A stretch of DNA of 64,000 bases, taken from assembly GCA_963797485.1 (NCBI GenBank), contig CAWCPF010000001.1, positions 256,784 to 320,783 on the forward strand. Reading direction: 5' to 3'. Origin of the DNA: CAWAND01 sp963797485. Lineage in GTDB: Bacteria > Chloroflexota > Anaerolineae > Anaerolineales > E44-bin32. The position numbers were made by a program, and so were the translations under genes. The first letter of the stretch is position 1, and every line of letters starts with the position of its first letter. This document shows positions 48,101 to 56,827 of the stretch, piece after piece. The notes beneath the pieces are model-generated. The model made no database searches. It had not been told where the DNA came from and saw only the letters and a list, made by a program, of their open reading frames with translations.

Positions 48101-48905
48101 AGAACCAATCCGCACACTTCCCGAAGCCCCGCCCGCTACGGTCGAGCCTCCCGCCGCCCATGCCGAACCCATTCCGGAGCCGCCGCCCACCGAGGCCCCG
48201 CCGCCCCACGTCACCCCACCCCTGCCTGCGGAGCCTGAACCCGTGGTTCCCATCCCAGCGGCAGTGGCACCGCGGCCGGCTCCCGCTTCGCCGGAGCCCG
48301 TGGTTCCCATCCCAGCAGAAGAGGCGCCGCGGCCGACTCCCCCTCCGCCGGAGCCGGCTGCTCCCCCGGAGACCATTCGAATGCCCGCGGCCGAACCTGC
48401 CGGCATCCCCGCCGGGTCGGATGATGGCTTGAGCCGCGCCCGCAAGGCGCTTGATGATGGGGATATGGACCAGGCTTCACAGGCCTACGGCGAAATGATC
48501 AAATCCCGCCGCGAGATTGAGTTGGTGGTGGCGGATTTGGAGTCGGCCGTCGATCGCGACCCGGACGCCGCCTTGCTGTGGCAGGTGCTCGGTGACGCGT
48601 ACATGAAGATCGGGAAGACCTCAGACGCCGTGAAAGCCTACAATCGGGGCATGAAAGAGACCGAGGTCTTGGTGAGTGCCCGGCAGGCGCTTGCCTCGGG
48701 TGATGCTCAACGCGCTTCGGCCCAGTACGGGATACTCATCAAGCGCAAGAAACACCTGGACGAAGTTATCGAGGATCTGGAGACTGCCGTCTCCGAGGAC
48801 GAGGACCAGCCCAACATTTGGCAGGCCCTGGGCGATGCGTATATGAAGGCCGATCGCCTGGAAGAAGCCATTCAGGCCTACCGCAAAGGCATGGGCTCGG
48901 TCTGA
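45153..48905 (+). CDS. Giant TPR protein with an array of P-x-W-L motifs (two frameshifts)
   Basis: About 1,250 residues when two frame changes (near 45515 and 46115) are joined. Residues 1-250 are TPR repeats (REIDNLVERELLDEAIAHCR, VLSAVPDDFVSHIGMSIVRE, LADMYWQTGQKMEAADVSRQ). The next 700 residues are acidic and low in complexity, with about 17 copies of a short motif of the type [IVAE]-P-[SDGN]-W-[LM] (IPSWLQG, TPSWLGELADEAED, VPDWMQDAL, ASSWLEGLADTLAE). Then comes a Pro-rich stretch and two final TPR units (LLWQVLGDAYMKIGKTSDAV, NIWQALGDAYMKADRLEEAI). No signal peptide or membrane helix, so probably cytoplasmic. Function unknown; the repeated Trp motif suggests multivalent binding. Confidence 0.82.
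48237..48350 (+). repeat. Two 57-bp tandem units in the proline-rich linker
   Basis: Two adjacent 19-codon units, both starting EPVVPIPA and continuing APRP, encode the Pro-rich hinge before the last TPR units. Confidence 0.8.
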
Positions 48906-48942
48906 ACGGCTGCGAAAGATCAGCTTAGGCGTGTGCCGTACC

Positions 48943-48966
48943 GAACTCGGGGCTCTCCCCGAGTTC
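48943..48966 (+). promoter_or_regulatory. 10-bp hairpin in the ndk leader
   Basis: GAACTCGGGG and CCCCGAGTTC pair around a CTCT loop. It ends 20 bases before the ndk start and has no T run. Confidence 0.5.
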
Positions 48967-48985
48967 CCTGCGTATGGAGGCGATC

Positions 48986-49435
48986 GTGGAAAGAACTCTG
49001 GTCCTGATCAAGCCGGACGGAGTGCAGCGGGGCTTGATCGGGCAGATCATGTCCCGGCTGGAGCGGCGCGGCTTGCGCCTCGCGGGGGCCAAATTTATGG
49101 CGGTCCCGAAGCCCCTGGCTGAACAGCACTATGCCATCCACAAGGGCAAACCATTTTACGACGGACTGATCGCCTACATCACCTCTTCCCCGGTCATGGC
49201 CATGGCATGGGAAGGGCCGAATGCCGTCGCCGCCGTCCGGCAGACCATGGGCGCCACCCGGCCGACCGAGGCCGCCCCCGGATCGGTCCGGCACGACTTC
49301 GGGCTGGAAGTTGGACGCAATCTGACCCATGCTTCCGACGGACCGGAGACAGCCGCCGCCGAAGTGGCGCTGTGGTTTCAAGCCGATGAGCTGATCAGCT
49401 GGCCCCGCGATCTCGACCGCTGGATCTTTGAGTAG
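48986..49435 (+). CDS. ndk: Nucleoside diphosphate kinase
   Basis: Transfers the gamma-phosphate between nucleoside tri- and diphosphates. With GTG 48986 (VERTLVLIKPDGVQRGLIGQ) it has 149 residues, normal for Ndk; GGAGG at 48976-48980 gives good spacing and favours this over ATG 48974. ATP/nucleotide residues lie in LIKPDG and MGATRPTEA, and the active-site His is in NLTHASDGPETAAAE, where the usual H-G-S-D reads H-A-S-D. Confidence 0.95.
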   Translation: MERTLVLIKPDGVQRGLIGQIMSRLERRGLRLAGAKFMAVPKPLAEQHYAIHKGKPFYDGLIAYITSSPVMAMAWEGPNAVAAVRQTMGATRPTEAAPGSVRHDFGLEVGRNLTHASDGPETAAAEVALWFQADELISWPRDLDRWIFE

Positions 49436-49509
49436 CGGCGTACCCTCGGGCTGAAGCCTGCCGGCTCAACCACATACAAGAACCGCCAGGGGCCGAAGGA
49501 GACAGAGGT

Positions 49510-49863
49510 CTACTGGACCCGCACCAGCACCTTCCCGGCCTCCCAAAGCTGCTCCAACTGGTAGTAGCGCCTCATTTCAGCCGAGAACAGGTGGACAACC
49601 ACGTCGCCATAGTCCAAAAGCACCCATCCGCTGGAAGGGACACCCTCCTGCCGTCCCAAAGCTCCGTCGAACTCATCTTTGGCTTTCTTGCGGATGTCAT
49701 CCGCTAGCGCTCTCAGTGTGCGCTCGCTGATCCCCGTGGCAATGACGAAGTAGTCGGTGAAGGTGCACACGCCGGCCAAGTCGAGCAGGACGATGTCCTC
49801 CCCCTTCTTTTCCTCCAGGATGTCCACCAGCCGGCGCGCCAGTCTCAGGCTCAGGTCTTGCAT
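49510..49863 (-). CDS. rsfS: Ribosomal silencing factor RsfS (iojap family)
   Basis: Binds ribosomal protein L14 and blocks subunit joining in starvation. About 117 residues from ATG 49863 (MQDLSLRLARRLVDILEEKK); ATG 49875 is also possible. Family motifs: DIVLLDLAGVCTFTDYFVIA, GISERTLRALADDIRKKAKD and GWVLLDYGDVVVHLFSAEMR. It follows thpR with 7-20 bases between, so the two may be co-transcribed. Confidence 0.94.
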   Translation of the reverse strand: MQDLSLRLARRLVDILEEKKGEDIVLLDLAGVCTFTDYFVIATGISERTLRALADDIRKKAKDEFDGALGRQEGVPSSGWVLLDYGDVVVHLFSAEMRRYYQLEQLWEAGKVLVRVQ

Positions 49864-49882
49864 GCCGCCTCGCATCTAGGAT

Positions 49883-50471
49883 TCAACCGTTCGTGCCCCC
49901 TGCCAGGGGAAAGATTCCGACCTCGCTGTAGACTGGACCGTCTGGTTTGAGATCGCTTCGCATCAGGGCCACATCTGCGAACTCGCCACACCCCAAGATC
50001 GCCCACAAACTCGGCCGCCAGCGCATCGGCCAGTGCCTTCTCGTCATCCCGGCGCAGGTCCCGCCGGGTCCGCCCCAGGGTCAGGTGCGGGTGATAGCCG
50101 CGCTCGTCAGCCTCGAATCCCTCGCGCGCCAAGCGGGACTCGAGCCCGCCCTGGAGTGAGTTCAGACGGGCTCCATCGCCCTTCACCCCAACCCAGATCA
50201 CCCGAGGTTTGGCTGGCTGGGGAAACACGCCCAGGCCGATGGCCCGGAGCTCAAACGGGGACAACGGGCGCAGGTACTGCGCCGCCGCTTCCACGAGCTT
50301 GTCGACCTGGTTCGGAGTGATTTCGCCCAGGAATTTGAGAGTCAAATGAATGTTTTCGGCTCGGACCCAGCGGACGGCCCCTTCAGGAAGCTTGGACTTG
50401 AGCCGCGCTATGTTCTCGTCCAGCGCCTGGTGTATCTCAAGCGGCAGGCGGGCCGCTAGGAAAGCTCTCAA
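49883..50471 (-). CDS. thpR: RNA 2',3'-cyclic phosphodiesterase (one frameshift)
   Basis: 2H-phosphoesterase that opens 2',3'-cyclic phosphate RNA ends. The two catalytic H-x-T-x motifs are visible: ENIHLTLKFLGEI and GYHPHLTLGRTRR. One base change of frame near 49985 separates GDLGVWR from EFADVALMRSDLKPDGPVYS; the corrected end (VGIFPLAGGTNG) stops at 49883. Start TTG 50471 (LRAFLAARLPLEIHQ) fits the family start; an upstream GTG/ATG extension is possible. Length about 196 residues, normal. Confidence 0.88.
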
Positions 50472-50806
50472 GATGGACCGACTGCACCGACGCACCGGCG
50501 CGCCCCCGGCCAGGGTTTGGCCCGCTCGCCCGAGGGTAACCACACGCAGGCGGTACCGGTGTGCGGGCCGAACTCATAAGCATGGGGAGAGACGGGCGGA
50601 CGGGCGAGGGTCAGGGACCAGCCATGCGCAAGCTGGGCGCGGGACACGCAACACGTGGGGCCGTTCACGGGCCTCATCGCGCCGATTATAGCATGCCCGG
50701 GGCTCCAGGAACGCCGGGCGGATGGGGCATGGCTTGCGTTAGAATGGAGACGGCTGTTGGCTATGGTCGTTCCGGCGGAGTACAAGCCTGCCGAAAGGAG
50801 TCTCTC

Positions 50807-51462
50807 ATGCTGGTCGGTGAACGCATGGCCCACCCGGTCATCACCATCGATCCCGATACCCCCATACTGGAAGCGTTGAGCATGATGCGCCGGGACCACG
50901 TCCGGCGGTTTCCAGTCGTAGATCACAAAGGTCACCTGGTCGGGATCGTATCTGAGCGCGATCTTCTCGAGGCTTCCCCTTCTGATGCCACCAGTCTGAG
51001 CGTCTGGGAGGTCAACTATCTGATCAGCAAAATCACCGTCGGCGAGGTCATGAACAAGGACGTCATCACGGTGACCGAGGACACACTTCTCGAGACCGCC
51101 GCCCGCATTATGGCCGACAAGCGGATCGGCGGGCTTGCCGGTGGTGCGCGAACTCAGAAGTCGTTGGCATGATCACTGAAACCGATCTCTTCAAAGTGTT
51201 TCTGGAAATCCTGGGGGCCCGAAAGGCCGGCATCCGTCTGACCGTGACCGTCCCCAATCTGCCGGGCGAGTTGGCACACCTGACCAAGACCATCTACGAT
51301 CTCGGGGGCAACATCATCGCCTTGGGCACGTTCCTGGGCGAAAGCACCGAAACCACCGAGATGACCATCAAGGTCGAAGGCGTCGAACCGGACACCTTGC
51401 GCAAAGCCATTGAACCGCTCGTGAACCGCATCAACGATCTGCGGGAGACCCACGCCGCCTGA
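50807..51462 (+). CDS. CBS-pair protein with C-terminal ACT domain (two indels)
   Basis: About 218 residues. ATG 50807 (MLVGERMAHPVITIDPDTPI) has AAAGGAG upstream. Residues 1-135 are two CBS domains (MMRRDHVRRFPVVDHKGHLV, VGEVMNKDVITVTEDTLLET) which usually bind adenosine ligands. Near 51140-51165 two small indels disturb the text GLPVVREL...EVVGMITETDLF. Residues about 150-218 are an ACT domain (RLTVTVPNLPGELAHLTKTI, IIALGTFLGESTETTEMTI) of the type seen in AcuB-like proteins. Likely a cytoplasmic metabolite sensor; partner unknown. Confidence 0.85.
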
Positions 51463-51506
51463 GGCTTTCCCACCAGGTTCCTAGTCGGTCGGCGACGGCC
51501 TTGGGC

Positions 51507-51512
51507 TACAAT
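51507..51512 (+). promoter_or_regulatory. -10-like TACAAT before a GTG start
   Basis: TACAAT (51507-51512) lies 6 bases before GTG 51519, so a transcript would be leaderless. No -35 is visible. Confidence 0.4.
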
Positions 51513-51518
51513 GGCAGC

Positions 51519-52550
51519 GTGAACAACCACTTCAGCCGGCGAGATTTCCTAAAAGCCAGCGGCCTGGCGGCCGGCGCGTTCGGCCTGGCACCGCCGATCG
51601 GCCTCGGCAGTCTGCAGACCACCAGCCTGCTCAGGGTCGCCACGCATTGGATAGGCGTCTATGCCGAACCTGATTTCCGTTCCAAGCGGCTGGACCGACT
51701 GGTTCGCGACAACCTGGTCACCGCCTCCGAACAGCTGATTTCCGACAACGGCCCGGCTCACAATCCCTACTGGTATCGCCTGGCTGACGGCTACGTGCAC
51801 AGCGGCTACTTGCAGGTCGTACGCTGGGAGCCTCAGGCCCCCATTCGCAGCTTGCGCTCCGACGGCGAGCTGTTCGAAGTTTCAGTCCCCTTCACCCGAT
51901 CCTATCGCCTGCCTGATTCAGGCGCCGATCCGCTCTACCGGCTGTATTTCCAGTCCACAGCCTGGGCCGACGAGGCGGTCACGGGTGCCGATGGCAGGCA
52001 GTGGTACGCCCTGAAGGATGACTTGCTCAAGGTCCGTTACTTCGTCAGGGCCGAGCACCTTCGGCGAATCCCGCCCGAGGAACTGACACCCGTTTCTCCA
52101 GACGTGCCCCTCGAGGCCAAGCGGATCGAGGTCTCTCTGGCCCACCAGGAGCTGCGCGCCTATGAGCACGATCGCCTGGTGCTCAGAACGCGGATTGCAT
52201 CTGGCATCCCGAGCGACATACCCGGAGAAAATGGCCTCCCCACTTCGACCCCCAAAGGCCGCTTCTACGTTGACAAAAAGATGCCGCTGCGACACATGGG
52301 GGATGGCCGCCTGACATCCAGCCTGGACGCTTATGAGCTCCCGGGCGTCCCCTGGGTGTCCTTCTTCCATTTCACCGGGGTCGCCTTTCATGGGACTTAC
52401 TGGCACAACGACTTTGGGCGTCCGCAAAGCCACGGCTGTGTCAACATGCGGACCGAAGAAGCCAAGTGGCTGTACCGGTGGACCCTGCCGGTGGCTAAGG
52501 ACAACGCGCTCCTGAACATCGGCCACGGCACCGCCGTCGACGTCACCTGA
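51519..52550 (+). CDS. L,D-transpeptidase (YkuD) with Tat-type signal
   Basis: Cell-wall crosslinking or modifying enzyme of 343 residues. GTG 51519 gives VNNHFSRRDFLKASGLAAGA, a twin-arginine (S-R-R-D-F-L-K) signal, so export is folded through Tat. Residues 40-115 resemble an SH3-like domain (VYAEPDFRSKRLDRLVRDNL), and 210-340 are the YkuD domain with HGTYWHNDFGRPQSHGCVNM, which has the catalytic His and Cys. Stand-alone gene, convergent with the following minus-strand gene. Confidence 0.92.
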   Translation: MNNHFSRRDFLKASGLAAGAFGLAPPIGLGSLQTTSLLRVATHWIGVYAEPDFRSKRLDRLVRDNLVTASEQLISDNGPAHNPYWYRLADGYVHSGYLQVVRWEPQAPIRSLRSDGELFEVSVPFTRSYRLPDSGADPLYRLYFQSTAWADEAVTGADGRQWYALKDDLLKVRYFVRAEHLRRIPPEELTPVSPDVPLEAKRIEVSLAHQELRAYEHDRLVLRTRIASGIPSDIPGENGLPTSTPKGRFYVDKKMPLRHMGDGRLTSSLDAYELPGVPWVSFFHFTGVAFHGTYWHNDFGRPQSHGCVNMRTEEAKWLYRWTLPVAKDNALLNIGHGTAVDVT

Positions 52551-52574
52551 GACGCGCCTTCCGACTGACTCAAT

Positions 52575-52592
52575 TTGTGAAACGCATCACAA
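52575..52592. promoter_or_regulatory. TTGTGA-N6-TCACAA palindrome between convergent genes
   Basis: Perfect dyad with spacer AACGCA, 24 bases after the transpeptidase stop. Between two gene ends it is not a typical operator place; a small bidirectional hairpin is possible. Confidence 0.4.
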
Positions 52593-52619
52593 GCTGAGCG
52601 GGATCAGGACCTGTAGGAG

Positions 52620-53982
52620 TTACTTGGGTTTGTCCGGTTTGCCCTGGCGGACGCGGTCAAGCAGATCGGGGAGCTTGCCCGTCTCGCTATAGCCCGAGGC
52701 CCCGCGCCGGATGGCGCGCCGGCCTTCCTCTTCGCTGAGCACGTCCGCCATGACGAAGATTTTGGCCTGTGGTGAGATTTGGCGCAGGCCCCGGATCAGC
52801 CAGTAGTCGCGCTCCTCGGCGATCTTGTCTTTGACCAGAACCATCCCGGGCAGCGGCGCGTTCGGCCAGCGCCATGGCTTCGGCTGCCGTGCGGGCCTCG
52901 CTCACACGGTACTCCTGGCCCTGGATGGTCATGACCATGCGTTCCCGCAGGTGATCGTCCGGCTCCACGATCAGCACCCGGCCCAGCGGCTCGAGGTCCG
53001 AATTTAACACGGCCTGGATGGCTGAGACCAGCGCGCCGGTGTCATGATGCCGGGGCAGGAAGCTGACGGCTTCCATGCTCATGCCGCCCTTTGGATCGTC
53101 CGTCGAAGTCAGGAACATGACCGGGATGTTGCGTGTGCGACGATCATACTTCAGGATCGCCGCCACCTCGAAGGCCGTTGGCGTCCGGGCGAGCAAGTCC
53201 AGGAGCACCAGGTCCGGCCCAACCTCGCGGGCCAGCGAGAGCACCTGCTCTCCGCTCTCGGCCACCACGACCTGGTGATCGGCGGCCTCCAAGTCGCGCG
53301 CCAGCAGGGCGCGAAGCTGGGGGTCTTCGACCATCAGCAGCAGGCGCTTGGCCTCCTGCCCCGTCTTGGACAGCCGGGATTGCACTTCACGCCGCAGCGA
53401 ACTCAAATCGGCCAGCGGCTCGTCCACCCCCCACAAAGGCAGCGCCATGCCAAAGCGCGTCTCGGAGGCTTGATCGGACTCGAGCCACAGCCGCGGCCCG
53501 AAGTCGGCCAAGAGTGGCCCACTGCCTTCCAGGATCCAGCCGCGCTCGGCCGGCGGTAGGCTGAATTGGGACACGATCTCCAGGGCCGCCGAGCCACTGT
53601 CGGCAAACGACACGCGCAGGACCACCCACGGCCCTGAACGCCCCAACTGTTCCGGCTCTCCCGCCATCACCCGTAGGGTGTCAAGTTTGTCACCGCCGGA
53701 CAAAAGCTCGGCGCGGACTTTTATCTCCCGGCTTGAGGTCAACTGGCCGGCGCGCGCCAGCAGGCAGGCCACCGCCGAGGTCACCTGGCGCGAATTGGCC
53801 CGGACCGCCGGAAGGTGAGCCGGGAACTCAGCCACGATCGTCACCTGACGATCGCCTAAATGCCGGCCGCTGATTTCGGTGGCTTGATCGATCACCTGCG
53901 GCAGGTCAACCATCGCTCCGCTGGAATCCAAGGCTAGATCCCTCCAGGCCGGATCATGGGTTGGGTTTGCTTCAGCATCCAC
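52620..53982 (-). CDS. Histidine-kinase-like ATPase fragment fused to two receiver domains (one frameshift)
   Basis: About 454 residues. Residues 20-205 resemble an HATPase_c region without an H box (QVIDQATEISGRHLGDRQVT, PWVVLRVSFADSGSAALEIV), so it is unlikely to autophosphorylate. Residues 215-330 are a receiver domain (LLLMVEDPQLRALLARDLEA, PDLVLLDLLARTPTAFEV). A second receiver starts at about 340 (GRVLIVEPDDHLRERMVM); the frame changes near 52855, and the end reads MVLVKDKIAEERDYWLIRGL, where Lys stands at the usual phospho-Asp place. Divergent from the phosphatase at 54072 (89-base gap), hinting at a shared circuit. Confidence 0.8.
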
Positions 53983-54056
53983 TCTACCCCAAGACTGTAT
54001 CCGATACGCTCCACCGACCGCCTTGCCGTTGGCTTACAAAACATGCCTCGGCGTTG

Positions 54057-54062
54057 TACAAT
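54057..54062 (+). promoter_or_regulatory. -10-like TACAAT of the phosphatase gene
   Basis: TACAAT 54057-54062 with CTTACA (54033-54038) 18 bases upstream; ATG 54072 is 9 bases further, so the leader would be only a few bases. Confidence 0.45.
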
Positions 54063-54071
54063 CTCCGCCGT

Positions 54072-54776
54072 ATGGAAGCCCGAGTGGCCGTCGCCAAGAT
54101 TGGCAAGTATGCCACGTCTGAGAGCGGGGACACGCTCGAAATGGTCGAGCGTCCCACCGGCGGCATTTCTTTTGTGCTGGCCGATGGGCAGACTTCCGGC
54201 AAGTCCGCCAAGGCCATCTCCAACGTTGTGGCCCGCAAGGCGATCAGCTTGCTCGCCGAGGGAGTCCGGGATGGGGCCGCCGCTCGGGCCGCGTCTGACT
54301 ATTTATACACCTACCGCGCCGGCAAGGTGCTGGCCACGCTCAACATTCTGTCGATCGACCTGCTGACCCGGACGCTGGTCCTCGTACGCAACAACCCCTC
54401 CCCCGTGTACATCATCGAATCGGGCCGGATCCGGACCCTGCAGGACGCTACCGATGCCGTCGGAATGCGCCGCGGCATCCGGCCGGCCATCGAAGAGATC
54501 CCCATTTCGGCCGGCCTGCACGTGATCATTTACACCGATGGGTTGACCCATGCCGGAAGCCGGGCCGGGAAGTCGTTCGACGTGCAGGCTTCCCTGGAGC
54601 GGCTGTTGGCGGCTGGCAGCCAGGACCCTGAAGTGTGGGCCAATGAGCTCCTGGATGAAGCCGTAGCGCTGGACCAGGGACGCCCGGGAGACGACATCAG
54701 TGTGCTGGTGGCCATCGTGGCCGATTCAGCCGATGACGACGCCCGGCGTTTACGCGTGCAGATTCCGCTGCCCTAG
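54072..54776 (+). CDS. Compact SpoIIE/PP2C-type serine phosphatase
   Basis: A 234-residue catalytic domain with no sensor domain. The metal-binding Asp motifs are FVLADGQTSGKSAKAIS near residue 37, IIYTDGLTHAG near 155 and GRPGDDISVLVAIV near 206. Such phosphatases act in partner-switching, dephosphorylating STAS-type antagonists to release sigma or other factors. No anti-sigma or STAS gene is next to it. It starts at ATG 54072, just after TACAAT. Confidence 0.86.
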   Translation: MEARVAVAKIGKYATSESGDTLEMVERPTGGISFVLADGQTSGKSAKAISNVVARKAISLLAEGVRDGAAARAASDYLYTYRAGKVLATLNILSIDLLTRTLVLVRNNPSPVYIIESGRIRTLQDATDAVGMRRGIRPAIEEIPISAGLHVIIYTDGLTHAGSRAGKSFDVQASLERLLAAGSQDPEVWANELLDEAVALDQGRPGDDISVLVAIVADSADDDARRLRVQIPLP

Positions 54777-54880
54777 CCCGCGGCCCGATCGACGACCGAC
54801 CCCACGGCACGCGCCCGCCGACCTGGCGCCTCTCCAGGTCTCAGGCAGGCGAGAAGCTCGGATTCGTTTATGACACGGAG

Positions 54881-55264
54881 GTGGACACAGTCGTGCGGCC
54901 GGATGCGATGATCGCCATCGTCGGCCCTTGTGCCTCCGGCAAGTCGACGCTGGCGGGCCGACTACGACAGGCGGGTTGGACCGCGCGCCAGATCGCCCAG
55001 GAACACTCCTACGTGGCCGATATGTGGCAGATCCTCACCCAGCCCGACCTGCTCGTTTTCCTGGACGCGGATTATGAGACGTGCACCCAACGCAAGCAGC
55101 TGGATTGGACCCTGGTTGAGTATCAGGAACAGCTGCGCCGGCTGCGCCACGCGCGGGCCAATTGTGACGTTTATGTGGATACCAGCCATCTGACGCCGGA
55201 GGAAGTTGAGGCCCAGGTCCGCGCGCGGCTGGCCGATGGACAGCCCCCCGGCGACGGAGTATAA
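54881..55264 (+). CDS. Small P-loop NTPase/kinase-like protein
   Basis: A 127-residue protein with a Walker A GPCASGKSTLAGRLRQAGW at about residues 15-33 and an LVFLDADYETC strand that may be a Walker B; R-K-Q and H-x-R basics further on suit a small-molecule kinase. Start is GTG 54881 or GTG 54893; both follow GGAGG-like sites. The stop lies in a TATAAT box and is followed at once by a terminator. Substrate unknown. Confidence 0.7.
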   Translation: MDTVVRPDAMIAIVGPCASGKSTLAGRLRQAGWTARQIAQEHSYVADMWQILTQPDLLVFLDADYETCTQRKQLDWTLVEYQEQLRRLRHARANCDVYVDTSHLTPEEVEAQVRARLADGQPPGDGV

Positions 55265-55265
55265 T
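55237..55265 (+). promoter_or_regulatory. Promoter of secD-secF overlapping the upstream gene end
   Basis: TGGACA (55237-55242), 17-base spacer, perfect TATAAT (55260-55265). Expected transcript start is about 55272. It overlaps the stop codon of the P-loop gene and the first half of the adjoining terminator. Confidence 0.65.
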
Positions 55266-55314
55266 CCCCTCGCCAGCCCTTCGGCACAGGCGTTTGTCGA
55301 GGGGTCGTTTTTTT
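55266..55314 (+). terminator. Intrinsic terminator after the P-loop gene
   Basis: CCCCTCG (55266-55272) pairs with CGAGGGG (55298-55304) and inner GC pairs extend the stem (CGCC 55271-55274 with GGCG nearby); seven T follow (55308-55314). It starts two bases after the stop codon. Confidence 0.75.
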
Positions 55315-55339
55315 GCACACCGCGGAGAGACACTCAAGC

Positions 55340-56816
55340 ATGGGACAACGTTATCAACGCTTCATCCTGCCCGTCCTGATCGTCGTCGCGTTCGCCATCT
55401 GGCTCGATCTCCCCACCAATCCCGGCCTCCACATCGGCCCCGTCAACCGAGACATCGAGGTCGTCGCGCGGGCTCGACCTGCAAGGCGGGCTGAGAGTCC
55501 TGCTCGAGGCCGACCTGCCGGCAACTTCCGACATCTCCAACGACGACATGAACACCGCCCGCAACATCGTCGAAAATCGAGTCAACGGGCTGGGCGTGTC
55601 AGAACCGGTCGTTCAGGTGGCCGGCGGCCGCCGAATCCTGGTCGAGCTTCCCGGTGTCACCGATCCCCAGTCAGCCATCAACACGCTCAAAGAGACCGGC
55701 CTGTTGGAGTTCGTCGAACTCAACAGCCAGCAGGAGGCTTTGACACTGACCGGCCAGACCATCCAGACCGATTTCGGCTTGTCCAACTCGACCGAGCTGC
55801 CCATCACCCCGACGGCCGAAGCCGGGTCAGCGGCTGCCACCGAAACCTCCACCGCCGCGCCCGAGCCGACCACGGTCCCGACAACTGAGGCTTCCGCCTC
55901 GCCCACGGCCGTGCCCGCCAGTCCGACGCCCGCCGCCCCGATCGTGTACCACACGGTGATGACCGGGACGGCTCTGAGCGGCGCTCAGGCCCAGCGGAAC
56001 ACCACCACCGGGGAGTATCTGGTGCACTTCGACCTCACGCCCGAAGGTGCGAAGATCTTTGGGGACTACACCAGCGCCCATGTGGGCGGCTATCTGGCGA
56101 TCGTGCTGGACAAGGTTGTGATCTCGGCGCCTCGGATCAACAGCGCCATTTTGGGGGGAAGCGGTGAAATCACCGGCAGCTTCACACAGGTGGAAGTCAA
56201 CAACCTGGCCGTCCAGCTCCGCTACGGCTCGCTGCCTATCCCCCTAAGGGTGATTGAGATCAACAGCGTCGGGCCGACGCTGGGGCAGGACTCGCTCCGC
56301 AAGAGCGCCATCGCCGGGGTCGTCGGGCTGTTGGTTGTGGCGGCCTTCATGGCCTTCTACTACCGCCTGCCGGGTTTGGTGGCCGACCTGGCCCTGCTTT
56401 CGTATGCGGCCATCACCTTTGCCTTGTTCAAACTCATCCCAGTGACCCTCACTCTGCCCGGCATCGCCGGGTTTGTGCTGTCGATCGGTGTGGCGGTTGA
56501 CGCCAACATCCTGATATTCGAACGCATGAAGGAAGAGCTGCGTTCGGGCCGCACATTGACCCATGCCATCGACCTGGGTTTCTCCCGCGCCTGGCCGTCC
56601 ATCCGTGATTCCAACCTGTCGACGTTGATTACGTGCGTCATCCTGTTCTGGTTTGGCAACACGTTCGGGGCGAGCATCGTCAAAGGCTTTGCGCTCACCC
56701 TGGCCATCGGCGTGCTGGTGAGTCTGTTCACCGCCATCACCGCCACGCGGGTGTACCTGCACACCGTGCTCGACAATCTGAAGCTTGGCCAGCATGCCCG
56801 CTGGTTTGGGGTCTAA
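55340..56816 (+). CDS. secD: Protein translocase subunit SecD (one frameshift)
   Basis: Uses the proton gradient to help pull exported proteins across the membrane with SecF. About 492 residues. ATG 55340 (MGQRYQRFILPVLIVVAFAI) has one helix; near 55468 one extra base breaks the frame before GLDLQGGLRVLLEADLP, the D-L-Q-G-G motif of SecD. A Thr/Ala/Pro/Ser-rich insert of about 45 residues (55800-55940) interrupts the outer P1 region. The rest has IPLRVIEINSVGPTLGQDSL and the helix VLSIGVAVDANILIFERMKE. secF follows 11 bases after. Confidence 0.93.
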
Positions 56817-56827
56817 AGGAGGCCGGC

